Assembly: GCA_030247855.1 (NCBI GenBank)
Contig: JAPDRN010000156.1
Span: 1 to 64,000 of the forward strand
Source of the DNA: Knufia peltigerae
Lineage: Eukaryota > Ascomycota > Eurotiomycetes > Chaetothyriales > Trichomeriaceae
DNA: 64,000 nucleotides
Direction of reading: 5' to 3'
Position 1 is the stretch's first letter, and every line of letters starts with the position of its first letter. This document shows positions 32,839 to 44,512 of this stretch, piece by piece. The notes below the pieces were generated by a model. That model was not told the origin of the DNA. It made no database searches and saw nothing but the letters and a program-made list of their open reading frames with translations. The position numbers were made by a program, and so were the translations under genes.

Positions 32839-34458
32839 AGCATCCACGGAGCAACAGGGACTCAAAGGTCAAGGTCTATTATCTTTGCATTGCTACTGTA
32901 TTCTGCTACGACCAGAGTTTGTCTTGCAGCGGCCGGCGCATGTTGATCGTGGAGCACTAGCTCAGTTATCAATAGACATTTCACAAGGCAGTCGTCCCGT
33001 GGTCACTGTCCAAGAATGAGAGACTGCCCGCCTTCTGGCTGTAGTCTCCTTGCATCCTTCCCATGAACTTCATTCCAGGAGATCTATGGCGTATATGGAC
33101 CAATGACATTCCCATCAAGCACCACGATATTGATGACCTGGGCAGTGTTTATCTAACAAAACCAACGAATACGTCTGCTTCCATATCATCCATTGTCAAT
33201 GTGCCAGCGAATACATGTATGTATCTGAAGATACAGGACCTATCGGTCTAGCTGCGACCATTACTACCTGATTTGATCATGTCGACCTGTGGGGTTCCTC
33301 CTGCGGCGTCTCTGATCGCGCATGATGTACTGGTCTGGTTTCTCTTCCAATAGGCGAGAGACGTGGACTGCCTGTACTTGGTGTGGCGCACTTCCATGCA
33401 CGATACTCTGCCTAGCATCTTTCTTGACTATTGCAAGAGACGTTCAAAATGATGCCTGGTCATCCTGTGATTTTTGGTAATCCAACTAACGCAAACAAGA
33501 CAATGGCCGAGTCGAACAATGGAGCTCTCTACACAGGTAAAATGCTTTCGGGCATAGCATACAAGGTATGTGAATCGTTATGAAAGAGCAGTACTAACCT
33601 GATGCCGACCTGGACAAGATTCAAGCGATGTCTTTCCGGACAATGCTTTATATTTTCCTTGCCATGACTTTGTGCCAACAAAAGCTCCTAGTTACCTTGC
33701 TACCATTGCTGCAGGCGTTCGTTTCTGCATGATTCTTCCGTAGACAGCGAGACTGTTGACCAGAGTATCACCGGCTGAATGCAAAAGACTCGCCGAAGCA
33801 GCTCCACTGAACTCGCTGAGCAAACCTCTGCAGTCATTCGCAGGACTATCATTCTCGATATTGACTGCTTTTGGTGTGCTTGTTGCCTGAGGTCGACATT
33901 TCGTTCCCTGTGTTGGTGATCGAGTATACTTTGAACAAGACGTACCTCTTAATCTTCAAAGTTATGGGTGCCCACGGTCGCTGTATAAGGCCTTGCCTTG
34001 TATACGTACGTACTCGTGGCCTAGGTCATACGTCGGGAGTAAGAGACTCAGTTGATAATGGAATAGCTGTTGTATTTAGATCAGGTAGTCTCGCAGAGGA
34101 CAAAGCCACAGACTTCACCCAGACTTGTGATTTTTCATCTTGTACGTATCCTGTGCATAGACCGAGGTATACAAATGTGAGATGCCACGAGCTCTCAAGG
34201 GTTGTCACAAGGCCAAAACTACGAATTCCTGATGGGCGGCAATTTGGACTATGCACCGTGCACTTTGTGTTCTATCAGTCGAACGCCGATGGTATAGACC
34301 TCATAATATTGCGGTGGTTTCGTGGGAAAAAAATCAGCAGAAGCAGAGGGTAAAACTTTGAGCTGCCATTCATGTCTATATACAAGTGCTTGCTCTTCTT
34401 TTCACCTCAAGCGAACCTGTACTCCGCCACGAATACCGATGGAGCCGCAGAGATCCTT
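32839..34458. other. Convergent 1.6 kb region, weak coding hints only
   Basis: Contains a plus-strand two-exon possibility at 33449-33565 plus 33619-33732 (76 residues, intron with GTATGT, a TACTAAC-like branch site and CAAG) and a 160-codon frame at 33871-34353 beginning with GTG. Neither resembles a known family, so they are not called as genes. Confidence 0.4.
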
Positions 34459-34970
34459 TCAATGTTGCAGGTCGACTGGGAAATTTCCAGCTTCGCGTTG
34501 ATCATCCCATCTGCTGACCCAGTATCCGGGGCAAAGTGAGCGGTATGCGATGTAGAACTAGTTCAGACACACAAGTGTTATTCATGTGCTCCCACTCCTG
34601 TTTGGCAGAACTTCTCTTTCAGGGATAATATATCGTACCTGTCTGCATGGTTTGAAGTCTTCACCCTTTGCCAGGATACATTTGTGGTAGTCAACATAGT
34701 TTTGCCAGCAATGCTTCGTCCTACAGAGAAAAGAAGAAAAAAACGCCGTTAGCCGGGACAGTGTCGGATGTACGGGAAGAGGTGATGGCCACGTACTGGT
34801 TCTGGTTGGGGAATCGAGCGTCGTAGCCAGCTATTTTTCCAAGTCAGATACGTCCTTGATGGCCAAAAAAAAGGTAGATGTCCAGCAAGATCCATACCGG
34901 TAACGAACTTGAAGGGCTTGGTGACGTTTCCTCCAAGCTCCTCAGGGTCGGGAGTCTCGATTTCGACCAT
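34459..34970 (-). CDS. COX12: Cytochrome c oxidase subunit VIb
   Basis: Small intermembrane-space subunit of complex IV that sits at the dimer interface. Four exons, 34970-34898, 34830-34797, 34720-34639 and 34557-34459, give 95 residues. Seen: KFVTAGYDARFPNQNQTKHC across junctions 1 and 2, then the C-x9-C...C-x10-C coiled-coil-helix pattern (HCWQNYVDYHKC, CRQFYIAYRSLC) that is imported and oxidised by the Mia40 system, and the C-terminal WVSRWDDQREAGNFP. Lengths and motifs match fungal COX12 throughout. Divergent from the MLRQ-like gene with 364 bases between start codons. Confidence 0.95.
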
Positions 34971-35334
34971 GTTGACGAGGGCTGATTATAACTAAGGGTA
35001 GCTGGTAGGCGAAGGGGAGAGGGTGATGGATTAGGTGGTGGAAGAAAGTTGAGACTGCGGTTGGAATGTAGAGTCGAGGTGTAGCTCTCGAATGTTTGGG
35101 GATGTTCGAACCGTCACCTGAGGGAGCTTCAATTCCGGAGGTTGCAAGAATCCCGCCAAGGCCAGTTGGTTTGGCGGGACGTTGATTGGCTGATTAACCC
35201 CATCCCAGCAGCCCAGAGCTTCCTTCGAAAGCAACCTGCGATTTGGGAAACCATCATTGGAATCTCTTTTACTACTTCGACAATTCCTTGTACAACACTC
35301 TCCACTCTTCTTCTTCCACGTTTCCCGGCACGCG
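34971..35334. promoter_or_regulatory. Bidirectional promoter COX12 / MLRQ-like gene
   Basis: 364 bases between the start codons of two divergent genes for mitochondrial respiratory proteins. It includes a CCAATCA box (listed separately). Confidence 0.55.
35183..35189 (-). promoter_or_regulatory. CCAATCA box, possible HAP-complex site
   Basis: Minus-strand CCAATCA roughly in the middle of the COX12/MLRQ-like promoter. The CCAAT-binding HAP complex is known to control respiratory genes in fungi; occupation here is inference. Confidence 0.35.
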
Positions 35335-35897
35335 ATGAACACTGCAAGACTCATGAGACTGCAGCCCTTGCGGGCAGCTGTCTTCAAGCAGCCAGCTGCT
35401 CTCCGACAGCCGATCCTCCGCCAGGCCCCTCTCAGACAAGCCAGACCATTCCATAACTCCCGAGCCATGTTCAGAACAAAGGTGAGTGCAGCCGCCGCGA
35501 CGGAACTTGAGAGACAAAACCAAAAAGAAGCTGTAATTGACATTTTGCAAATCTAGGAGGATGACCAAAGTGGTGCGTGATTGTACAATGGAAACCGGAA
35601 CTTGTGGACCAAAGAATTGACCTGGCTTTTTTCTGCTACCTAGCACACACCATCACCCAGAGACTTCGAAGCCTCAAGAGAATCCCTCCGGAGTTGATTC
35701 CTCTCGGCGTGGTTATCCTGTATGTTTTCGAGATCTGTTGTATATCCATGCGCAGATACCTCTATACCAAGCCAGCCGCTTACCATCATCATCCTTATGT
35801 CAGTTTCGCCGTCTTCGCCGCTTGCTTTGCCATGACCAGAAAGCTCTTTACCGACAAGACTCTCCGCCTGCATAAGTCGGCTCCGAAACAACATTAG
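35335..35897 (+). CDS. MLRQ/B12D-like mitochondrial respiratory-chain protein
   Basis: Four exons, 35335-35481, 35557-35572, 35644-35719 and 35804-35897, give 110 residues. The second exon is only 16 nt (EDDQS plus one base). A presequence rich in Arg, Ala, Leu and Gln (LRQPILRQAPLRQARPFHNS) ends at a likely cleavage site near HNSRAM. After that, AHTITQRLRSLKRIPPELIP leads into one membrane helix, VVILFAVFAACFAMTRKLF, then TDKTLRLHK. The order basic stretch, ELIPL, single helix, Arg-Lys-Leu, short tail fits the NDUFA4/MLRQ (B12D) family, whose animal member is now regarded as a complex IV subunit. Sequence similarity is judged by eye, so the family call is moderate. Confidence 0.7.
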
Positions 35898-36417
35898 GAG
35901 CTAGGGGAAGAAAAAAGGAAGAGCAGGAGAGCACTCGTATTGCAGAAGAATGAAATGGGAAGTTTCCAGACTGTCGAGCCAAGGGAAAAGAAGTCCATAT
36001 GTGACAAGGACGTGTATATATTGAATCAGAATACCGACGGCGATTTTCTTTGCAAGACAGCTATTCTATTGCCGCTCTTATTCTTCTCTGCAAGTGTGCA
36101 TCAGTACTCTTCGCGAGCCCCATGTCGCCCTCGGTGAATACTCTGGCGATATTCCTAGAGGAAGGCCACTGATGCGTCATGCATCGACCCAGGTTGGTTC
36201 CACAGCTGACGCTCCCACTGATAATGCTAGATGGCTGGCTGAGTGCCTGACTTTGCCCAGTCAAATCAAGATAGAGTCTCTGCCTGTATCCGTCTTTCCT
36301 TGTCCCCACTTGCTTCTCCGGTTCTCCCTCACTGAGCGGTCACGGGTCTGCTTGGAGCTTTGCTTCGTAGAAGTTCATATACCGCATACCGGGCCATAAA
36401 ATCATGACGAGCATCTC
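35898..36417. other. Convergent intergenic region
   Basis: About 520 bases with no recognisable gene. Confidence 0.5.
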
Positions 36418-36949
36418 TCACTCGGGCTTTGGCCCTGCGACATCGAGCCCTTCAAGACCCTGCATTGGATCTTCAGGCCGTTCGTTTCTGGACTGCTCGA
36501 CCGCCTCCCTGTCTTCACTGGCAGCACCGGCATATTTCGCAAGATACCCTTCCTACACGGTGTCAGTGCCTGGTCGTGTGGCTCGCAGCCGTAATGACCC
36601 CTGATTTAAAACATACCTGCTCCCAGATGGCCGTGGTGCTTCCGAGGCTAGCTTCTCCAGTCTCCTTCCGGTCCGGTTTCGCCAACGCCACCTTGATGAC
36701 TCGTCCGTACAGTTCGCTCTGATTCATGTTGTCGATGGCTTCTTTGGCATCAGCCGCGTCTTCGAATTCGACATAACCGAACCCTCGGTGTAGATCTTTG
36801 GACGATGGGGCCTCTGGTTTCGGCAGGGTGATGTCGACTATTTCGCCAAATGGAATAAACGCTTCCGACAGTGTGGCGGCCGTGACGAGCGTCGTGTCGA
36901 GCCCACCGACATAGACTGTGCTGTTTGGCCTATTTGACGTCTCTGCCAT
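36418..36949 (-). CDS. RRM-domain RNA-binding protein (Cyp33/PPIE-type RRM)
   Basis: Two exons, 36949-36617 and 36552-36418, give 155 residues. One RNA-recognition motif fills residues ~10-90: RNP2 is VYVGGL, RNP1 is RGFGYVEF, both with the aromatic positions needed to stack on RNA. The C-terminus, IWEQEGYLAKYAGAASEDRE, ends in an acidic tail. The RRM most resembles that at the front of cyclophilin E (Cyp33), but no prolyl-isomerase domain follows, so this is a stand-alone RRM protein. The start at MAETSNRPNS is preferred to an in-frame ATG seven codons upstream, because the family begins there. It marks the last housekeeping gene before the catabolic cluster. Confidence 0.82.
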
Positions 36950-37267
36950 GATTTGCGACGACGCCACCACTTCCCACCGCGAAATATCAAGAACTCAGAA
37001 TTGCGACACCGAGAAGAATTAGATTGACGGACGAGGAAATTTCGATATCACGTGCGGCACGAGGCTTTTAGCGCGAGACCAAGTGCAGGGATAATGCTTA
37101 GGCACCCCCGATTAGGAAATATAATGATGCCGCCCTTGCGCACCCCCAGATGCAATCTTTCTTATCTAAGCAATAAACACCTGGATCATAGAACGTTAGG
37201 TCTGGCGCTGTCTTGTGTCTCTCGGCCTCTAACAATTGGTGACGCTCAGGACCAATGACCGGTGCAT
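36950..37267. other. Intergenic at the left edge of the catabolic cluster
   Basis: Some 320 bases holding the RRM promoter and the 3' end of the FAD monooxygenase. No site identified. Confidence 0.5.
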
Positions 37268-38994
37268 CTATCTGCAGGACATCCCGCGAACCCGATCGAG
37301 GAGACCATGGATATCGTCAGGAAGGGCATCACCACGCCAGGCCACCATTCCATCAGGACGCACCATCACCATGTGCCGCTCATACAGCTTTGCTGCCTCC
37401 GTGTTCGAAATGTCCACCAGCTCCAGGGGAACACCAAGCTTCTCGGCGACCAAAGCTAGATCGTCCCCTCCAGAAACTCCCTCTTTGAAGTTGAGCAGAA
37501 CGAAACCTTTCCCAAACCGATCAATGATCGAGCTTCCGTCTTCCAGCCAGCAATGTGGAGCACGATGCCCAGGTCGAGCTGTTTGGACGTAGCTGCTTGG
37601 CTCGTCGGGTGGAGCTGGAGTGCCGTCCGGCACAATGATCGGTGAAGCCGCATAGTTATAGCCCATGGCGATTCCAAGGGAACGGAACTCCTGCTCGAGG
37701 CTTGCTACCATCTGCTCACCGAGTACTCGTCGCTGCTCGTCAGCCTCGACACCATCCTGGAGCACCTGTTCGCGCCCATTCCGCTCCACCCAAATAGCAT
37801 AGTTCTGGCTAGAGCTTGACCCGTTGCGAATGGCGACTGGTCGTCGTTCTTCAGTATATGCCTCCAGTAAGCCTGGTCCTCCCCAGCCTTCGGTCAAGGC
37901 TTGCAGGATCCAGCTCAGGTCCATAACATCGCCGAGGCCGGTGTTCAGTCCATGTCCACCTGTGGGTGACATTGTGTGAGCCGAGTCCCCTGCAAGAATG
38001 ACTCGGCCTTTACTAAATGTATCAGCAGTGAATTGACTGCGCCTCCAAGGCAGTGTTCGCATCAACTCGAATTCGATGTCGTCCCGACCAAATGCCTTGA
38101 CCACAAGGGCATTCATGTCTAGCTGCTCCGGGTCTAGCCTCTCTTCTGAACCTACCACAGTAAAACGGTATAACGACCGTCCATCAATCGCGGTGAGGTT
38201 GGACCAAACTCCCTCGGGGCTGATGAACATGTACCGCTCTCCCTTGCCAAAGGGATGTTTCTCCGACAAATTATGCGCTCTCACCACAACGCTCACCGAG
38301 TATCCAAGTTCCTTTCCACTTCGGTCGATTTGAACAGCCTTTCGCACCGAGCTGGCCAGACCATCACAAGCGACAAGATAGTCTGTTCGAATCTTTTGGT
38401 TTTGTCCATCCTCGCAGCGTTTCACTGTACACGTAACTCCTTGATGATCGTCCTCGCACCGAACAAATTCATGCCCATAGTGAATCTCGCACATTCCTTG
38501 CCGGATGACAGCACGAGCCAGCATCGGATCGAACCAGAATTGCGGACATCTTCGGTGCATCTCGCGACATTGTGGTGGAAGTTTCCTTTCTTTCAACGAA
38601 GGCATCGGTAAACGACCGATGAAATGGCCGTTGAGTGAAGTGCAGAAGACGGTGTCCCGTGTTACGTCGTCGGGAAAGCCAGCGTTGGCAATCTCTTCCT
38701 GCAGGCCGAGCAGGCGACAGAATTCCATACTTCTCTCGTTCAGATAATCGGCTTTGGCTAAGAACTCGGTCCCAGTACCGGAACTACGTTCAATAATAGT
38801 TGAACGTACTCCCCTTCTTCCGAGATCCAGGGCCAGAGCTAGTCCAACCTACATGACGTTAGAGCCTGTGCTATTGTTGCGACCTTTGGAAAGCAGAAAA
38901 TGTCTCTGCAACGTGGCCACTGTTCATCACGACGAAGAGGACTTACTGGACCTGCCCCTATGATCAGGATTCTCTGGGCGTTGGTCTCCTCCAT
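37268..38994 (-). CDS. FAD-dependent aromatic-ring monooxygenase (phenol hydroxylase/MhpA-TfdB type)
   Basis: Uses NAD(P)H and O2 to hydroxylate phenolic rings. Two exons, 38994-38947 and 38848-37268, give 542 residues. Seen: the FAD-binding ILIIGAGPVGLALALDLGRRG assembled across the junction, the DYLVACDGLASSVR (DG) motif that contacts FAD and NAD(P)H, and the GDSAHTMSPTGGHGLNTGLGD ribityl-binding motif, followed by a C-terminal thioredoxin-like domain (RPGHRAPHCWLEDG, GKGFVLLNF) typical of MhpA, TfdB and related hydroxylases rather than salicylate hydroxylases. No targeting signal. Divergent from the CYP504-type P450 with 588 bases between start codons, which suggests shared control. The substrate is probably a hydroxylated aromatic acid, but that is inference from context. 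Confidence 0.87.
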
Positions 38995-39582
38995 ATTGTC
39001 CGATCGCGCAAGACGATTTTTTACCTGAATGGCCAATATTGAACAACTGAAGAAACAATGTGGTGATGAAACATCAGTCGAAGTAAATATCATCAAAGGA
39101 CTCATCTACCTCTTTGTCTATTAGGTCTTCGGCATCCCTTCGACAGAGCACAGCACCTGGTGGGGTCCTTCAGGCACTCTAGGCCGAACCAAATCACGAT
39201 GGAAGGTAATGAATAAATGGCACATACCGACATCTCAATTGTTCCGCGCTGGTGGGTAGAATTGCCTCACAGCAAAAATGTACGGAGGAAACCATAGCTC
39301 AACAATGGCAAGACCTATGTCTCCACGGTGCGCAATGGTCGCCCTTATCCGTGGTTATCACCCAAGAAGTGCAGGTGGCTGCACTAGTTCCGAGATTCCG
39401 AGACCCACAAATACACCAGGGCGATCGACGACCACAGTCCGATGGGTGATTGATGAGTGACTACTGTATATTCACGGCGGAAATTGGCCTCAGTGATGGT
39501 GCCTCCATCGAATACATATTGCCAAAAGCCGAGCAATGCCTTATCTTCGAGCCAAAACTGACCACCACTGATACTGCACGAT
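38995..39582. promoter_or_regulatory. Bidirectional promoter, FAD monooxygenase / P450
   Basis: 588 bases between two oxidative genes on opposite strands. CGG-containing triplets occur (for example near 39474 and 39250) and could serve the local Zn2Cys6 regulator, but no clear inverted CGG-Nx-CCG pair was picked out. Confidence 0.4.
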
Positions 39583-41300
39583 ATGATGGTCAACATTCTT
39601 GGGGCTCTACAAGAGCAGAGAATTACAACGCTTTACGCCATTGCCACCGCATTCGTTTTTGGAATATTCCTGGTCGTCTACGAAGGCGTTAGATGGGCTG
39701 TTCGAATTCCCCGATTCAAGGGACCATATGGACCTCCAATTGTGGGAAACCTGTGGCAGATCTACGGCAAAGACGCCCCATTACAGTACCGTGACTGGTC
39801 TCGCAAGTACGGCCCTGTCTATCAAATTCAACTGGGCAACAATCCAGTCCTAGTTATCAATACCGCAGCAGCGGCCAAAACACTGCTTACACAAAATTCT
39901 CACGCAACGGCTTCTCGACCAGAGTTCTACACTTTTCACAAAGTGAGTTCGCCACAGATTGAGCTTTATTTCGAAATGGCTGACAGTGTTTCCAGATTAT
40001 CTCGAAGGGAGCGGCCTTGACCATTGGCGCATCACCATACAGCGACTCTCTAAAGAAGAGACGCAAAATTTTCGCTTCGGCTCTCAACCGACCCTCCGTT
40101 GCCAGTTATGTGCCACACATCGATAGTGAGACTAGGATACTCCTCAAAGATGCACTTGAATTGGGCAAAGCAGGTAAAGAACAAGTCAACCCGATACCAC
40201 TCTTTCTGCGGATGAATGTAAGCCTTGGCTTCACGCTGCACTGGGGAGCTCGTGTAGAAAGTCAGACAGATATGTTCCGCGAGATTATATATGTCGAAAA
40301 TGCAATCAGCAACTTCCGCAGCACCACCAGTAACCTGCAGGATCACATACCTTTGCTGCGATTGAACCCATTCAATGGTGTCTCTGCTGTTGCGCGAGAC
40401 ATGAGTGTACGTCGTGGCAGGTACATGGGCCAAATGGATCGTGAACTTGACGAACGGTTGGAGAAGGGAAGCTACAAACCATGTATCAGGGCCAATGTTA
40501 AGCTCGACCCCGATGGCAAGCTGACTGATCATGAACTTACATCGCTTAATGTCACCATGACAGCTGCTGGGCTCGATACAATGCAAGCAACCGTGTCCTG
40601 GGGTCTCGCGATCCTCGCGATGAAGCCTGAGATTCAGGAGAAGGCACTCAGTGAGATTGCGAAGAAGTTTCCTCAAGGAGCGCCGCTCTGTGAAGCTTCG
40701 GACGAGTTCACTGTGGAATACATCATGGCATTGATAAAAGAAATCGCGAGGTTGGTAACTCTTGCTTCTGAAGCTCAGAATTTCCCAATTTGCTAACTGG
40801 TCAAAGACACTATCCTGCCACTCGGCTTTCGCTTCCCAGGAAGACAATGCAAGACATCTTTTACCAGGGAAAACGTATTCCCAAGGGCACCACTCTTTTT
40901 TTGAATGCATGGGCCTGCAATATGGGTCAGTACTCCCGCCATTATACTCGAAAGCGGTTTGAGTGATACGCTAACCCTGTAAGACCCTGACCTCTGGGAG
41001 GACCCAGAAGTCTTCAGACCTGAACGCTGGCTCGAGCATCCGGAAACCACCAACTACACCTTCGGCGTTGGGAGCCGGATGTGTATTGGCATCCACATGG
41101 CCAATCGAGAGTTGTATCTCCTGTTTATTCGGCTCATCAATTCTTTCAAGATTGTAGCAGACGAGCCGATCGATACAAATCCTATTACTGGAGTCAACAA
41201 CCCGATGGCCACAGTCTCAATTCCAAAACCGTTCAAGGTCAGATTCGTACCGAGAAATTTGAGTGCGCTGGAAGCCGCCTTGGGTGTGGCGAAGACATGA
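39583..41300 (+). CDS. Cytochrome P450, CYP504-type (phenylacetate/hydroxyphenylacetate hydroxylase family)
   Basis: Four exons, 39583-39942, 39996-40750, 40807-40925 and 40984-41300, give 516 residues. Seen: N-terminal membrane anchor (TLYAIATAFVFGIFLVVYEG), GPYGPPIVGNLWQIYGKD hinge, SRPEFYTFHK and SALNRPSVASYVPHIDSE, TTSNLQDHIPLLRLNPFN, KPCIRANVKLDPDGKL, the I-helix TAAGLDTMQATVSW, the HYPATRLSLPRKT ExxR-region after KEIAR, PERW and the haem loop FGVGSRMCIG. The FYTFHK, NLQDxxPLLR and PCIxxNV blocks are those of CYP504, whose A. nidulans members PhacA and PhacB hydroxylate phenylacetate and 3-hydroxyphenylacetate on the way to homogentisate. Which of the two activities applies cannot be told. 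Intron 2 uses a GTTGGT donor. ER membrane protein. Confidence 0.88.
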
Positions 41301-41780
41301 ATGAGAAAAACTCAAGGCCAGATAGAACGTGTGCCTTGATAGTCTGCTCCCAGTTGGTAGTCTCGATCGCATCATGCAAGTAGTGTTAAAATAGATGTGG
41401 GTTACGCTACTCCGTATATCCTCGTACCACAAGTTCTACATCATATAACCCCGGGAAATTGTTAGCCCTCTTTACAGCATGCACAACGATTCGAACTACC
41501 CTTTAACGCCTCCTTGAAATGGTGTCCCGGGGCACAGCCACAACCTCGCTCTTCCCCACACCTGAGATTCCCCGGCAATGGAGCGGGGCCCTGGGGGATT
41601 CCTACTAATTGCTCCAACCTGACTTCCCGGATCATCCGATTCCTGCTTTCCTCTTTGATCGTTCCTTTGTCTATTTCCCCAGTCAACAGCAGACAGTGGG
41701 TTTTGATTGCACATAGGACATCTTTGCGTCCCAGTCCTCGTATCTCTTGTCCCTTGACTTTGTATCTGTCGTATAGTATC
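41301..41780. promoter_or_regulatory. Upstream region of the cluster regulator
   Basis: 480 bases between the P450 and the Zn2Cys6 gene. A TACTCCGTA motif lies at 41408-41416. No other site recognised. Confidence 0.4.
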
Positions 41781-44274
41781 ATGATGTCTCCACAGAACAA
41801 TCAGCGTGACTGCTCGGCCTCTAAAAGGCCAACAGAGGATGCGAAGCAGAGGTCTACGAGATCAAAGCGAAGCCGATATGTGAACAAAGCTTGGTAAATA
41901 TAAGCTCCGATTGAAGGGATATCAGTGATCAAAACCCCCACTAACTTCTGGCCCAGCACAGAGTGCAAACGCCGCAAGCTTAAGTGCGACGGGGAGGAAC
42001 CTTGTGAGCGCTGCATGTTACAGGGGTCGGAGTGCGTCTACGCCATCGCTTCATCTCACCAAGTGCCAGACTGGAAGCAAGTCCTGCCCTTCTGTTCCTC
42101 GGTGACCACTGTTGACTGGCTAACGATCGCAGCGACATCCAACGCATCACCACAGAAGTCCAGTATATGAGAGATAATCTGGAGCAGGTCATGAAGAAGC
42201 TGACGCCGACCAACGCTTCTGATGTCGAACTCCTCAGGACTGCTCCACCTTCGACACAGGTTACAATGGTGCCGTACCCTACCGTTGTCCCAGACAGCTC
42301 AGGACGTGAACGGGCGGGGGAAACACATTCAGCGGATTCTTCGCCTTGCCGAGGCCCTACGAGCTCAGGATTTGCCTTTGAGGTGGCGCGGCAACGACTG
42401 CAGACTCTAGGCTTGGACTCGGTCGAGACTGAGCCATTATCAAGAAGAGACGAACTGAGTTTTGCCTCAGTCTCTGCCTTTCGGATCCTCGATCTGGGCA
42501 ATATTCGATCCCTTCTCGAAAAAGACCCTTTGTGGCATATGAGCCAGGAAGAGGTCTTCGGACTTATCGCCTCCTGGAGCAACACTATTGGAAGACTGTT
42601 TCCAGTGGTTAATACCGAAACGCTACAGGCTCGATGGATATCTCTCGATAAATTAATGACACGTGCGAGGACATCTGTGGCCAAACAGGACTGCCTGAGC
42701 GTAGTTGATGCACTTTTTGATGGCGAAACCCACCTTCTGAAATTGGTGCTCGCTAATAGCCTCACAGCGGGAAGTGGTGGTGTGAATGAAACCGCTAAGC
42801 GTCTCTTCGAGAGCACTGGCTCTGCTGCTCAAGCTGCGTTTACGGAGACACCATCGCTTGGAAACATCAACATGCTCGTTCTTGTGGTGAGTAGTTTATG
42901 CCTTTGAAGTTTTGTGTTGTGGAATAACACGAACAGGCCATTCTATATTATCACCTGGATGACGAGATGAGGGCGAATCGATGTGGGTTCTCTTGCGAAC
43001 ATTAAGTTATACTCCTTGACGCTGTACTGCAATTCTGACCGGTCAATCCCTACAGTAATCTCCCTTGCTGTTCGTCTTTGCTTTGAGATGGGTTTGCACC
43101 GCACAGAGACATTCCAGCACATAAAAGAGCAAAACGATCGTGTTACTGCCATCACAACCTTTTGGTCGGTCTACGTTCTCGAAAGAAGGTCAAGCATTGG
43201 CCTAGGAGTACCCTTCATTATGCAAGACTCGGAAATCGAGCCTTCTGTCCCTCGTCCAGTGAGTGAAACCATTTCTGATATAACATGATTTACCATTTCT
43301 GTTCTGGAAGTCTCTGACACAACCAGTCACAATACCCCTACCTCGAAGCCATGGTGGGGCTCACGAGGCTTTCTGCTGAAATAAGTCGTCGGATGAGCAT
43401 GTTACGGGACCGCAGCATGACGTTCCCTGTAGAAGAGGTGGACTACCAAGACTACAAGGTACTGCAATGGCAAAAACAACTATCTCCTGATCTGACCCTA
43501 GACGTCGGCAACCTCCAAATGAATCAGCAAGTTCAACTTGAGCTGTCCAAAGTTCCGGCCATGTATGTGGCTATTGTGCTCCATATCCGAACACAACAAC
43601 TACGGAGCCTGATATACCGCCCCGTACTTTATTCTGCGGCCAGGATCGCAGACAATAAAAAGCACTCACAACTTGCGGTTGATATCGCTCGGGAGTCGGT
43701 CCAATTTCTTGCTCTAGCGAGCCGAACCACGACTCTCGCTCAGGATGAGCCGTTATTCTTCAGAGACTTCTTGATTTCTCATCTCGCTGGCATCCTACTT
43801 GCCGTAAGCAATGCGCCCGCGGTCTTTGGCCATCAGCTTTGCGATGAGTTCTATCTCGTTATGGATGTGCTCCGCAACTTGAGCCCAAGATCACCAGTCA
43901 TAGCCCGAGTATGGAGCTCCATTAGGATCTTGGAGATTGTTGGTCCCAAACTTGGTCTTCGTCGAGAAACACGAAACATGGAGGGTCAAAACGTCGAAGA
44001 TGTATATCTGCAACATTCACAAGTGGCCGGAGGACTGGCTTGCGCAGAGAATGAGCCTGTTATGCCAATGTCGTCGATAAGGTCTCAAATGCAGCCAACT
44101 CACGACCAGACAATCTTTGAGTCGAAAGATTTTGCATTTTCCACGTCCATGTTTCCATCACTGCTCAGGAGCGAGCTTTCGATGATGGACGAACCGCTTG
44201 ACGATGTCACAACAAATCTGTTAGGGTACAGCCTTCCCGATGATCTGCATGATACTACCAGCTGGCAATGGTAG
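41781..44274 (+). CDS. Zn2Cys6 transcription factor of the catabolic cluster
   Basis: Six exons, 41781-41893, 41957-42076, 42133-42886, 42937-42982, 43056-43258 and 43327-44274, give 727 residues. The first junction rebuilds the zinc cluster: KACTECKRRKLKCDGEEPCERCMLQGSEC, with the usual basic KRRKLK. A short linker and a helix DIQRITTEVQYMRDNLEQ follow, likely the dimerisation coiled coil. The fungal-specific regulatory domain begins near residue 200; LISLAVRLCFEMGLHR is its hallmark. Intron 2 is best explained as a GC-AG intron (GCAAGT at 42077), because only that keeps the coiled-coil frame. It lies between the P450 and the homogentisate dioxygenase, so it is the natural candidate for pathway regulator; inducer unknown. 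Confidence 0.88.
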
Positions 44275-44512
44275 CCCTTGCCGCTTTGCAAGGTCGAGAT
44301 TCATTTCAGCATCATGTGATTGCAAACAGATGTGTCTGGAAATTGTGCTGAAGGTTGGATTCGGCTCCGCTGTCCGAGGTATTCATTGTTGTCGGAACCC
44401 ATTCCGAGCGCCAGTCAACCTCCGACCATGTTTGCCACAGCCTCGAGTTATAATTTTCGCGTTCGATGAGAATGTAGGCGCTTCTTCCTCACAAGCAGAC
44501 ACATCAGCCACC

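Noticed and set aside
33871..34353. 160-codon plus-strand frame
   Set aside because: It begins with GTG, has no ATG in a good context and no resemblance to a known family.
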